Shown: positions 46,087 to 54,356 of the stretch, piece by piece
Layout of the letters: each line of letters starts with the position of its first letter
Numbering within the stretch: the stretch's first letter is position 1
Assembly: GCF_030295405.1 (NCBI RefSeq)
Contig: NZ_AP027080.1
Span: 2,891,001-2,955,000 of the forward strand
Reading direction: 5' to 3'
Length of the DNA stretch: 64,000 bases
From: Mesoterricola silvestris
Lineage (GTDB): Bacteria; Acidobacteriota; Holophagae; Holophagales; Holophagaceae
The notes under the pieces: generated by a model
What the model was told of the DNA's origin: nothing
Databases searched by the model: none
What the model saw: only the letters and a program-made list of their open reading frames with translations
Program-made: the position numbers and the translations under genes

Positions 46087-48399
46087 ATGGGCATGAAAAT
46101 CGTGGGCAAGGGGGTCCAGCGCCTGGACGCGGTCGCCAAGGTCACGGGCAGGGCCCGCTATTCCGAGGATTTCTTCGAGCGCGACATGCTGGTGGGCAAG
46201 GTGCTGCGCAGCCCCCACGCCCATGCGAAGGTGCTGCGGGTGGACGCCTCCCGGGCCCGGGCGCTGCCCGGGGTCGAGGCGGTCCTGGTGCCCGGGGATC
46301 CCTCCTGGAGGCCCTTCGGCACCGCCGGCCACCCCTGGTCCCTGGATCCCCACCACCGGGACGCCCAGGACCGGCAGATCCTCACGGACAAGGCCCGCTT
46401 CGTGGGCGACGCCGTGGCCGCCGTGGTGGCCGTGGACCTCCTCACCGCCCAGAAGGCGCTGGGCCTCATCGACGTGGAGTACGAGGTCCTCCCCTTCGTC
46501 CTGACCCCCGAGGAAGCCATGGCCGAGGGCGCGCCCCTCATCCACGAGGGCCGTGACCGCAACGTCCTCAGCGATTTCGGCGTGGGCTTCGGCGACCTGG
46601 AGGCGGAGTTCGCCAAGGCCGACCGCGTCTTCGAGGGGCACTTCGAGACCAGCGTCGTGCAGCACTGCCACATCGAGAACCACAACGCCTTCGCCTTCGT
46701 GGACACCGACGGGCGCATCGTCATCAATTCCTCCACCCAGATCCCGCACATCGTGCGCCGGGTGGTGGCCCAGGCCCTGGACCTGCCCTGGGGGCGGGTG
46801 CAGGTGATCAAGCCCTTCATCGGCGGCGGCTTCGGCGCCAAGCAGGACGTGGTGGTGGAGCCGCTGGTGGCCGCCATGACCCTGGCCGTGGGCGGGCGCC
46901 CCGTGCGCTACGCCCTCACCCGGGAGGAGGTCTTCATCGACTCCCGCACCCGCCACGCCTTCAAGATGGACCTGAGGACCGCGGTATCGAAGAACGGCGA
47001 GCTCAAGGCCATCGGCATCCGGCTCCTCTCCAATTCCGGCGCCTACGCCTCCCACGGCCACTCCATCGCCATGGCCGGGGGCGGCAACTTCCGCTCCCTG
47101 TACAAGCTCGACGCCGTGAAGTTCGAGCCCAGGACCGTCACCACCAACCTGCCGGTGGCCGGGGCCATGCGCGGCTACGGCTCGCCCCAGGTATTTTTCG
47201 CCCTGGAAAGCCACCTGGAGGACATCGCCCGGGCCCTCCGGCTCGACCCCACGGAGCTCCGCCTGAAGAACCTCATCGGCGTGGGCTACACCGATCCCCT
47301 CACCGGCATCACCGTGCGCTCCATGGGCGTGCCGGAGTGCATCGAGAAGGGCAAGGCCCTGATCCGCTGGGACGAGAAGAGGAAGGCCAACGCCCAGCAG
47401 ACCGGGGACCTCCGCCGGGGCGTGGGCATGGCCTGCTTCAGCTACGCCTCGGGCACCTTCCCCTTCAGCCAGGAGATCAGCGGAGCCCGCGTCGTCATGA
47501 ACCAGGACGGCTCCATCACCCTGCAGGTGGGCGCCACCGAGATCGGCCAGGGCAGCGACACCGCCTTCGCCCAGATGGCCGCCGAGATCCTGGGCATCCG
47601 CTTCGACATGGTCCACGTGGTCTCCTCCCAGGACACGGACGTCACCCCCTTCGACCCGGGTTCGTACGCCTCCCGTCAGACCAGCATCTGCGGCGTGGCC
47701 GTGCGCAAGGCGGCCCTGGAGGCCCGGGACAGGGTCCTGGCGATCGCCTCCCGCAAGTGCGGCCTGGACCCCGCCGAACTGGACATCCAGGACTGCCTCA
47801 TCGTGGAGAAGGCCCTGGGCCGGGAGATCTGCACCCTCGAGGAGGTGGCCATGGACTCCTACTACGACCGCCTCCACGCCGACCCCATCCGCGCCGACGT
47901 CTCCGCCAACGTGCGCAACAGCGCCATCGCCTACGGCGCCACCTTCGTGGAAGTTGAGGTGGACCTGCTCACCGGCAAGGTGGAGGTGCTGGAGCTCTAC
48001 AACATCCACGACTCCGGCCGCATCATCAACCCCAAGCTGGCCGAGGGCCAGGTCCACGGCGGCGTGAGCATGGCCCTGGGCGCCGCCCTCCTGGAGCAGC
48101 TCCTGGTGGACCCCGCCACCGGCAGGACCCTCAACAACAACCTCCTGGACTACAAGCTCCCCACCATCCTCGACACCCCGAAGATCAACGCCGCCTTCGT
48201 GGAGACCTGCGACGCCGGGGGCTCCTTCGGCGCCAAGGCCCTGGGCGAATGCCCCGTCATCTCCCCAGGCCCCGCCATCCGCAACGCCGTCCTGGACGCC
48301 ACGGGCGTCGCCTTCGACAAGCTGCCCCTCTATCCCCAGGCGGTCTTCGAGAAGTTCAGGGAGGCGGGTGTCCTTGGCGCGGAGGCCTTGGCGCGCTGA
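46087..48399 (+). CDS. Xanthine dehydrogenase-family molybdopterin-binding subunit (orphan)
   Basis: A 770-residue large subunit of the molybdenum hydroxylase family. The N-terminal a/b hammerhead region starts VGKGVQRLDAVAKVTGRARYSEDF. The Moco-binding domain has IKPFIGGGFGAKQDVVVEP, RGYGSPQVFFALESH, VGATEIGQGSDTAFAQM and SICGVAVRKAALEA. The catalytic Glu is in GAKALGECP near the end. Such enzymes hydroxylate purines or other N-heterocycles and aldehydes, and need FeS and usually FAD subunits. Neither is found in this window, so the partner genes must be elsewhere or it works with a different redox chain. GAGG precedes the ATG. It is divergent from the trp operon. Confidence 0.87.
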   Translation: MGMKIVGKGVQRLDAVAKVTGRARYSEDFFERDMLVGKVLRSPHAHAKVLRVDASRARALPGVEAVLVPGDPSWRPFGTAGHPWSLDPHHRDAQDRQILTDKARFVGDAVAAVVAVDLLTAQKALGLIDVEYEVLPFVLTPEEAMAEGAPLIHEGRDRNVLSDFGVGFGDLEAEFAKADRVFEGHFETSVVQHCHIENHNAFAFVDTDGRIVINSSTQIPHIVRRVVAQALDLPWGRVQVIKPFIGGGFGAKQDVVVEPLVAAMTLAVGGRPVRYALTREEVFIDSRTRHAFKMDLRTAVSKNGELKAIGIRLLSNSGAYASHGHSIAMAGGGNFRSLYKLDAVKFEPRTVTTNLPVAGAMRGYGSPQVFFALESHLEDIARALRLDPTELRLKNLIGVGYTDPLTGITVRSMGVPECIEKGKALIRWDEKRKANAQQTGDLRRGVGMACFSYASGTFPFSQEISGARVVMNQDGSITLQVGATEIGQGSDTAFAQMAAEILGIRFDMVHVVSSQDTDVTPFDPGSYASRQTSICGVAVRKAALEARDRVLAIASRKCGLDPAELDIQDCLIVEKALGREICTLEEVAMDSYYDRLHADPIRADVSANVRNSAIAYGATFVEVEVDLLTGKVEVLELYNIHDSGRIINPKLAEGQVHGGVSMALGAALLEQLLVDPATGRTLNNNLLDYKLPTILDTPKINAAFVETCDAGGSFGAKALGECPVISPGPAIRNAVLDATGVAFDKLPLYPQAVFEKFREAGVLGAEALAR

Positions 48400-48442
48400 T
48401 CTTCCTGAAGCTCCTTGGCCTTTTCCCCAGGCCGTGGTTCCC

Positions 48443-48751
48443 CTATTCCAGATCCTCCCGCTCCACCGGCGCGCGCTCCATTCTCCGGACCACGAGAACG
48501 CGGAGTTCCTTCGGATGGATTTCATACATGATCCGGAACGGCTCCCGCAGAACTTCCCGAATCCGGGGATCCCCTTCTTCCGGCACCATGCGGGCCGACT
48601 GGGGAAGCTCCCGGACGTGCTCCAACGCGCTCAGGATCGAGACCTGGAGCTGGTGCGCCGCTTCCGGGTCGAACTGCGCGATGAAGCCCAGTCCCTCATC
48701 CAACGCGTCGAGCGCTTTCCGGGACCAGCGGACCGAAAGGCGCTTCACCAT
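48443..48751 (-). CDS. ParE/RelE-family toxin
   Basis: A 102-residue basic protein of the ParE/RelE toxin fold. VRWSRKALDALDEGLGFIAQFDPEAA is the N-terminal helical part. PRIREVLREPFRIMYEIHPKELRVLVVRRMERA is the typical beta-hairpin ending with the basic residues. ParE toxins poison DNA gyrase, RelE toxins cleave mRNA; the ParE type is favoured by the REVLREPFRIMYEI pattern. Its start overlaps the upstream antitoxin gene by seven bases. It is convergent with the molybdopterin subunit gene. Confidence 0.85.
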   Translation of the reverse strand: MVKRLSVRWSRKALDALDEGLGFIAQFDPEAAHQLQVSILSALEHVRELPQSARMVPEEGDPRIREVLREPFRIMYEIHPKELRVLVVRRMERAPVEREDLE

Positions 48752-49029
48752 TTAGACAGCCTCTGGACGGCCTCTTCATGGCTAACCCCATCGCCGCGTT
48801 CAAAGGCCTCCCGTCCTCTCGCAATGGCTTCCCGGACTTCCGCTTGCTGAAGCCAGTCCGCCACCACCAACGAAGGCGTCTGCCGGTGCCGTGCCGCGAA
48901 AGCCTTCAGCTCTCCCGCCAAGTCCGGGGGCAGGAACAGCGCGACCTTCACCGTTTCCCCCTGGAAGGATTTTGGACGGCCCCCCTGACGCTGCGGTGAT
49001 TCGGGCTTGGATACGGATGGGCGTGGCAT
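48745..49029 (-). CDS. ParD-like antitoxin
   Basis: A 94-residue protein in the usual upstream position of a type II toxin-antitoxin pair. VKVALFLPPDLAGELKAFAARHRQTPSLVVADWL is a ribbon-helix-helix-like DNA-binding domain. The C-terminal AREAFERGDGVSHEEAVQRLSKW is the toxin-wrapping tail common to ParD-type antitoxins. ATG 49029 has GGGAGGA seven bases upstream. A TGTCA-ATTA-TGACA palindrome 45 bases upstream is the likely autoregulatory operator. Confidence 0.82.
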   Translation of the reverse strand: MPRPSVSKPESPQRQGGRPKSFQGETVKVALFLPPDLAGELKAFAARHRQTPSLVVADWLQQAEVREAIARGREAFERGDGVSHEEAVQRLSKW

Positions 49030-49073
49030 GGAGCAATCCTCCCTGGGGAAAACATGGGGTAAACTGTCCCGAT

Positions 49074-49087
49074 TGTCAATTATGACA
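49074..49087 (-). promoter_or_regulatory. Toxin-antitoxin operator palindrome
   Basis: TGTCA-ATTA-TGACA is a perfect inverted repeat. On the minus strand its right half is TTGACA, a perfect -35 box, so a repressor bound here would cover the promoter. A -10 box downstream is weak (CATGTT at 17 bases). Confidence 0.6.
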
Positions 49088-49162
49088 CTTTTCCTTTGGC
49101 AAACCCCTTCATTCATCCCCTCCCGTTCGAACTGGGCCATCTGGACGTCCTCGCCCTGGCTT

Positions 49163-49317
49163 CATCTCCTTCATCCCTTGCATCGGCGTTCATCCCTGTT
49201 TCGCAGGGCCGGCGATGGATTGGGTAGGCGCCCCCGTTAACCCGGGACCGCCGCCCCATCCCTCCCCTGGCCCTGCGAAACGAGGATGAACGCAGATGAA
49301 AGGGATAAATGGGGATG
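49163..49317. repeat. 155-bp near-perfect palindrome, family A copy 2
   Basis: The left arm from 49163 (CATCTCCTTCATCCC...) pairs with the right arm ending at 49317 over about 50 bp. The inner core GTTTCGCAGGGCC is shared with the copy at 31787-31939, where it reads GTTCCCGCAGGGCC. It occupies the 349-bp gap between aroC (3' end) and the toxin-antitoxin promoter. The rest of that gap shows no gene. Confidence 0.83.
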
Positions 49318-49378
49318 GATTCACCCGCCACGCACCCCTTCATCCCGGTCCGGTGCGCGCTCCGGGTCGCCACCACCC

Positions 49379-50377
49379 CTAGATCGCCAACACCCTCGGC
49401 AACCGCCCCTCCCGCATCATCAGGTCCACCAGCACCGCCGCCGTCATCGCTTCCAGCACCACCGGCACCCGCAGGGCGATGCAGGCGTCGTGGCGGCCTT
49501 CGACCTTGAGTTCGGCGGGGGCCTCGGTGCGCAGGTCAAGGGTCGTCTGGGCGGCGCGGATGCTGGAGGTGGGCTTGACGCCCACCCGGAACACCAGTTC
49601 GTTGCCGTTGGTGATGCCGCCGTTGACGCCGCCGGCGTGGTTCGTGGCGGTGCGGCCGTCCATGTCCAGGATGGGGTCGTTCACCTGGCTTCCGCGCAGG
49701 CGGCAGGCCCCGAAGCCGCCGCCGAATTCGATGCCCTTGATGGCGGGGATGGAGAAGGCGCCATGGGCCAGGAGGGATTCCACGCTGTCGAAGAAGGGCT
49801 CGCCCAGGCCCGTGGGCAGGCCCTGGACGCGGCATTCCACGATGCCGCCCACCGAGTCGCCCGCGGCCATGGCCTCCTGGATGGCGCGCTCCATGTCGGT
49901 CTTGCCGCCCACCTCCAGGAGCCGGGCTTCCACGCGCACCGGGGAGAGGAGCTTCTTGGCCACCACGCCCGCGGCCACCAGGCCCGCCGTGAGCCGGCCC
50001 GAGAAGTGGCCGCTGCCGCGCATGTCGGCGAAGCCGCCGTACTTCTTCAGGGCCACCCAGTCCGCGTGGCCGGGACGGGGCGTTTCCCGGAGGGCCTCGT
50101 AGGCCCCGGAGTCGGTGTTCCGGTTGGCGAAGAGGATGAGGAGGGGCGCCCCCGTGGTGCGCCCGTCCAGGATGCCGGTCTGGATGAGGGCGGCGTCGTC
50201 CTCCCGCCGGGGCGTGGTTCCCGGGGCGGAGCCGCCCTTTCGCCGCTCCATGTCCGCGGCGAAGTCCGAGGGCTCCAGGAACAGGCCCGCGGGGACCCCG
50301 TCCAGGAGGATCCCCACGCAGGATCCGTGGGATTCGCCCAGGATCGATAGCCGGAAGGACTGGCCGAACGTGTTCAC
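49379..50377 (-). CDS. aroC: Chorismate synthase
   Basis: A 332-residue FMN-dependent enzyme that converts EPSP to chorismate. Signatures are FGQSFRLSILGESHGSCVG, RRKGGSAPGTTPRREDDAA, RPGHADWVALKKYGGFADMRGSGHFSGRLTAG in shorter conserved parts, and NHAGGVNGGITNGNELVFRVGVKPTSSI, all typical. Start is GTG 50377 with GAGGTG five bases upstream, overlapping the aroA stop (GTGA). Slightly shorter than the common 350-390. Cotranscribed with aroA. Confidence 0.95.
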   Translation of the reverse strand: MNTFGQSFRLSILGESHGSCVGILLDGVPAGLFLEPSDFAADMERRKGGSAPGTTPRREDDAALIQTGILDGRTTGAPLLILFANRNTDSGAYEALRETPRPGHADWVALKKYGGFADMRGSGHFSGRLTAGLVAAGVVAKKLLSPVRVEARLLEVGGKTDMERAIQEAMAAGDSVGGIVECRVQGLPTGLGEPFFDSVESLLAHGAFSIPAIKGIEFGGGFGACRLRGSQVNDPILDMDGRTATNHAGGVNGGITNGNELVFRVGVKPTSSIRAAQTTLDLRTEAPAELKVEGRHDACIALRVPVVLEAMTAAVLVDLMMREGRLPRVLAI

Positions 50378-51618
50378 GCGCCACCTCGCAGGGAAGCCAG
50401 ATCGTTGAAGAACCCGGGATAGGACTTGTCCACGCAGGCCTCGCCCTCCATGGCCGCGCCGCGCGCGCTGCGCAGGCCGGCCACGGCGCAGGCCATGGCC
50501 ATGCGGTGGTCGTTGTGGGGGTCGATGGCGCCCCCCTCCAGGGGGCCCCCTTCGATTTCCATCCAGTCGCCCTCCACCCGCAGCCGGGCCCCCATGGCCG
50601 AAAGCTCCTTCACCAGGGCCGTGGCGCGATCGCTCTCCTTGGCCTTCAGGCGGGAGGCGCCCTTGAGGCGCGTGAGGCCCCCGGCATGGCAGGCCAGGGC
50701 CGCCAGCGGCGGGAAGAGATCGGGGCAGTCCGTGGCGTCGAAGGTGAAGCCGCGCAGGTCGGCCCGGCGCTGGCGGAGCGTGCCGCCCTCCCAGGCGGGA
50801 GCGGCGCCGGCCTCCTCCAGGGCGCGCAGGATCGCACGGTCCGCCTGGGCCGAAGCGGGATTGAGCCCCTCCACGGCCACGTCGCCGGCCACGGCGCCGG
50901 CCACCAGGAGGAAGGCCGCGCCGGACCAGTCCCCTTCCACGGCCACATCCACGGGCCGGTAGGTTTGGCCGCCGGGGACGCGGAAAAGATCCAGGGCCGG
51001 CGAGGCCTCCACGCTGACCCCGAAGGCCTCCAGCACGTCCAGGGTCATGCGGATGTAGGGGCCGCTTCGCAGGCCCTCCACCTCCACGCGGCTGTCGCCG
51101 GGGGCCCGGGGAAGGGCGAGGAGCAGGCCGCTGAGGAACTGGCTGCTGGCGCGGCCATCCACGCGCGCCTGTCCCCCCTTCAGGGGCCCCCGGACGGTGA
51201 TGGGAGGAAGGCCTTCCCGGGTGGAGCAGGCCACCCCCAGCTGCCGAAGGGGATCCAGCACCATCTCCATGGGGCGGGTGAGAAGGGACCCGTGCCCCGA
51301 GAGCGTCACGGGCAGGTCCTGGAGGGCGGCCACCGCCGCCGCGGCCCGCAGGCAGAAGCCGGATTCGCCGCAGTCCAGGCTCCCCGTGCCTGCCCGGCCC
51401 CCACCGCGGATCTCCAGGACGTCCCCGGCCACCTTCACGCCGGCGCCCAGGTCCCGGATGACCCCCAGGCAGGCCACGCCGTCCGCGGAGGATCCCGGCT
51501 GGCGGATGAGGCTCGTTCCCGGGGCCAGGCTCGCCGCCAGGAGCAGACGCTGGAGGTGGCTCTTGGACGCCGGGGCCCGGAGGCGCCCCGCCACGGAACC
51601 GGGGGGGACCTGGATCAT
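50374..51618 (-). CDS. aroA: 3-Phosphoshikimate 1-carboxyvinyltransferase (EPSP synthase)
   Basis: A 414-residue enzyme joining PEP to shikimate 3-phosphate. The protein shows LRAPASKSHLQRLLLAASLA (catalytic Lys), CGESGFCLRAAAAVAALQDLPVTLSG, DGRASSQFLSGLLLALP, and SDRATALVKELSAMGA and DHRMAMACAVAGLRS in the C-terminal lobe. The normal NAGT/GNAGTA sequence near residue 95 is replaced by CGESGF, as in class II-like variants, which might affect glyphosate response. It overlaps aroC and lies four bases after a 54-codon small reading frame. Confidence 0.92.
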   Translation of the reverse strand: MIQVPPGSVAGRLRAPASKSHLQRLLLAASLAPGTSLIRQPGSSADGVACLGVIRDLGAGVKVAGDVLEIRGGGRAGTGSLDCGESGFCLRAAAAVAALQDLPVTLSGHGSLLTRPMEMVLDPLRQLGVACSTREGLPPITVRGPLKGGQARVDGRASSQFLSGLLLALPRAPGDSRVEVEGLRSGPYIRMTLDVLEAFGVSVEASPALDLFRVPGGQTYRPVDVAVEGDWSGAAFLLVAGAVAGDVAVEGLNPASAQADRAILRALEEAGAAPAWEGGTLRQRRADLRGFTFDATDCPDLFPPLAALACHAGGLTRLKGASRLKAKESDRATALVKELSAMGARLRVEGDWMEIEGGPLEGGAIDPHNDHRMAMACAVAGLRSARGAAMEGEACVDKSYPGFFNDLASLRGGA

Positions 51619-51622
51619 CGGC

Positions 51623-51787
51623 TCATTCCGAATCCCCCGGGGCCAGGCGCTCCCGTTCCCGGAGGTCCAGGGTTTCCAGAAACTCCCGGTAGCGCTGCTC
51701 GTTCTCCCGGAGCCGGGCGCCCATGAAGCGGCTGGCCCGGAGTTCCGCGGGGGTGAGGGTCCGTTCTTTCCGTTTCGGGCTCGCCAT
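51623..51787 (-). CDS. Small 54-residue hypothetical protein upstream of aroA
   Basis: A 54-codon reading frame from ATG 51787, MASPKRKERTLTPAELRASR followed by a highly charged helical part (ENEQRYREFLETLDLRERER). It ends four bases before the aroA start, as expected for a translated leader gene of the aroA-aroC operon. No strong ribosome site is visible and no family is recognised. It could be a real small protein or a chance frame. Confidence 0.45.
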   Translation of the reverse strand: MASPKRKERTLTPAELRASRFMGARLRENEQRYREFLETLDLRERERLAPGDSE

Positions 51788-51872
51788 GGGCTCATCTTAC
51801 GGACGCTTCGCTGGAAATTCCAGAGGGGCGGAGCCGCGCGGGGCCCGGGGGTTAAATAGAAATGATTTTCAC

Positions 51873-51906
51873 TTGAATCAAACAGAAACGAGTTCTATTC
51901 TCGTTT
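51873..51906 (+). promoter_or_regulatory. Promoter and palindromic operator of the second TonB-dependent receptor
   Basis: TTGAAT (51873-51878) and TATTCT (51896-51901) are 17 bases apart. AAACGAG-TTCTATT-CTCGTTT (51886-51906) is an exact inverted repeat centred on the -10 box, a classical repressor site. An AATGATTTTCA stretch just upstream (51861-51871) is vaguely Fur-box-like, too weak to call. Confidence 0.6.
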
Positions 51907-51941
51907 GAGGCGCTCGCCTGTTTATTTCCCATGGGGTTCCA

Positions 51942-54335
51942 ATGAATCGTTTGCCTCTCCTTCTGGTGGCCGCCACGGTCCCGACCCTTCTTTCGGCCGC
52001 CTCTTCGGGCAGCGGCCTCGTCTCGGGCACCGTGAAGGACGAGGGCGGCAGACCCGTCGCCGGCGCCGTGGTGACCCTCGAGAACCGCGTGGTGGGGAGG
52101 CTGCAGACCGCACGCACCGATGCCCAGGGGCGCTTCTCCCTCTTCAACGTCCCGTTCAACGACTACCACCTGGAGGCCAGCGCCCCGGGCCTGGCCACGG
52201 CCCACCGGGACGTGGCGGTGCGGAGCACCCTGCCCCTCCAGGTGGCCCTGAGCCTGCCCCAGGCCGGCGCCGTGGTGGTGGTGGAGGAGCACGCCGGCAT
52301 CATCGAGGACCACCCGTCCAGCCACATCGACATCGACCGCGCCACCATCGAGCAGATCCCGGCGGTGGTGCAGAGCCGGGGCATGGAGAGCATCCTCCTG
52401 GCCACGCCGGGCTTCATCCAGGACGAGAACGGGCGCTTCCACTTCCGGGGCAGCCACGGCCAGGCCATGTACGTCATCGACGGCGTGCCCGTCACCGACC
52501 AGATGCAGGCCACCTTCTCCAATTCCCTGGACCCCGGCCAGGTGGAGAGCATGGAGGTCATCACCGGGGGCATCTCCGCGGAGTACGGCGGCAAGCCCGG
52601 GGCGGTGGTGAACCTCACCTCCAAGTCCGGCCTGGGCACCCCGGGCGGCTTCGAGGGCAACGTCACCTTCGGCGCGGCGCGCTTCGAGACCTACGAGACC
52701 GGGCTCAGCCTCCGGGGCTCCACGGACCGCTCCGGCTGGTTCGTCACCGCCGCGGGCTCCCGCAGCGACCGCTTCCTGGACCCGGTGAACTTCGAGAACC
52801 TGCACAACCAGGGCAGCACGGGCCGGATCTACACGCGCTTCGACTGGCTCCTTTCGGACCGGGACACGCTGCGGCTCTCCGTGGGCGGCGGGGCCACGCA
52901 GCGGGACGTGGTGAACCTGGCCAGCCAGGAGGCCCGGGGCCAGGACCAGCGCGCCCGCAACGTGGACGCGAACGTCAGCCTGGGCTGGACCCGCCTCCTG
53001 GGCCCCGACGCCAGCCTCGAGGCCACCCTCTTCCACCGCCATTCCACGGCGAAGCTCGACCCCACCGCGGACCTGGCCCCGGGCTTCACGGGGAACGGCC
53101 CGGACTACCCCTACTGGGCCCGCCAGGACCGCTCCCTGGACAACCAGGGGGCCACCGTGGCCTACCAGGCCAAGAAGGGCGACGACAGCTTCAAGGCGGG
53201 CCTGCAGTACGTGCGCTACCCCATCCGCGAGCGCTTCGCCTTCGCCATTCCCGACGGTTCCCGCGTGACGGACTCCGGGGATCCGCTGTACCCCTACACC
53301 CCCGCCGGGGGCGGGAACATCTTCCGGTTCGACGAGGGCATCGCGCCCAGCCTGGCCTCGGCCTACGTCCAGCAGGACCTCAAGTCCGGCAACTGGAACC
53401 TGGCCCTGGGCCTGCGCCTGGACAGCTACCACGGCCGGGGGTACGTGCAGAACCAGCTCCAGCCCCGGGTGGGCGTCTCCCGCAGCTTCCCGGACGCGGG
53501 CACCCTCCTGAGGTTCAGCTACGACCGGCTCCTCATCACGCCCGAGAACGAGAACCTCGCCTTCTCCACCTCCCAGGCGGCCTGGGACCTGACTTCGGCC
53601 GCGGGCACCCGCGTGCCGCAGCTGCGCCCCGAGATCCAGGACAGCTTCCTGGTGGGCGTGGAGCAGCAGCTGGGCGGGATCTTCAAGGCCAGCCTGGACT
53701 ACTGGTGGAAGGACAGCGCCAACAGCGCCGACAACGACCAGTTCCTCAACACCGGGGTGCTCTTCCCCACCGCCGCGGCCAAGGGCGCCTTCCACGGCAT
53801 GGACCTGCGCCTGGACCTGCTGGAGGTGCGCGGCTGGTCCGGCTACCTCAGCGCGGGCACCGTGCGCACCATCTTCCGCACCCCCACCGTGGGCGGCCTC
53901 TCCTCCGCCGAGGCCTCCGGCCCCGCCGGGACCCCCTACCTCATCGACCACGACGAGAAGCTCACCCTCCAGCTGGGCGTCCGCTACCAGTCCAAGGGCT
54001 TCTTCGGCCAGGTCATCGGCCGGTACGATTCGGGCCTGGTGGCCGGCGACCCCGCCGAGGCCGCCGGCAACCCGGACTACGCCTTCGGCATCCCCTACGT
54101 GCGCGTCACCAACGATTCCCTGGTGGGCCCCACCTGGCGCATCAAGCCCCGCACCGTCTGGAACCTCAGCGCCGGCCGCGAATTCGCCACCAGCGCCCAC
54201 ACCTCCCTCACCCTGGGCGCCAACCTCCTCAACGTCTTCAACGAAAAAGGCCTCTACAACTTCCTCAGCGCCTTCGGCGGCACCCACGTCATCCCCCCCC
54301 GCACCCTCGCCGTGAACGTGAAGTTCAAGTTCTAG
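51942..54335 (+). CDS. TonB-dependent receptor with carboxypeptidase-regulatory domain
   Basis: A 797-residue outer-membrane receptor. Signal peptide LPLLLVAATVPTLLSA, then a beta domain (SGTVKDEGGRPVAGAVVTLENR, DAQGRFSLFNVPFNDYHLEA), a plug region (IEQIPAVVQSRGMESILLATPG, FHFRGSHGQAMYVIDGVPVTDQ, EVITGGISAEYGGKPGAVVNL) and a 22-strand-type barrel finishing in VKFKF. The plug is well conserved, so true TonB-coupled uptake is likely; the substrate is not known. It has its own promoter with an operator-like palindrome. It differs from the 13 kb receptor in size and plug sequence, and belongs to another subfamily. Confidence 0.88.
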   Translation: MNRLPLLLVAATVPTLLSAASSGSGLVSGTVKDEGGRPVAGAVVTLENRVVGRLQTARTDAQGRFSLFNVPFNDYHLEASAPGLATAHRDVAVRSTLPLQVALSLPQAGAVVVVEEHAGIIEDHPSSHIDIDRATIEQIPAVVQSRGMESILLATPGFIQDENGRFHFRGSHGQAMYVIDGVPVTDQMQATFSNSLDPGQVESMEVITGGISAEYGGKPGAVVNLTSKSGLGTPGGFEGNVTFGAARFETYETGLSLRGSTDRSGWFVTAAGSRSDRFLDPVNFENLHNQGSTGRIYTRFDWLLSDRDTLRLSVGGGATQRDVVNLASQEARGQDQRARNVDANVSLGWTRLLGPDASLEATLFHRHSTAKLDPTADLAPGFTGNGPDYPYWARQDRSLDNQGATVAYQAKKGDDSFKAGLQYVRYPIRERFAFAIPDGSRVTDSGDPLYPYTPAGGGNIFRFDEGIAPSLASAYVQQDLKSGNWNLALGLRLDSYHGRGYVQNQLQPRVGVSRSFPDAGTLLRFSYDRLLITPENENLAFSTSQAAWDLTSAAGTRVPQLRPEIQDSFLVGVEQQLGGIFKASLDYWWKDSANSADNDQFLNTGVLFPTAAAKGAFHGMDLRLDLLEVRGWSGYLSAGTVRTIFRTPTVGGLSSAEASGPAGTPYLIDHDEKLTLQLGVRYQSKGFFGQVIGRYDSGLVAGDPAEAAGNPDYAFGIPYVRVTNDSLVGPTWRIKPRTVWNLSAGREFATSAHTSLTLGANLLNVFNEKGLYNFLSAFGGTHVIPPRTLAVNVKFKF

Positions 54336-54356
54336 TCCCAACCCTTCGCGCCGTTT

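Noticed and set aside
51861..51871. A Fur-box-like AATGATTTTCA before the second TonB-dependent receptor
   Set aside because: Only about half of the 19-bp consensus fits, so iron control cannot be claimed.
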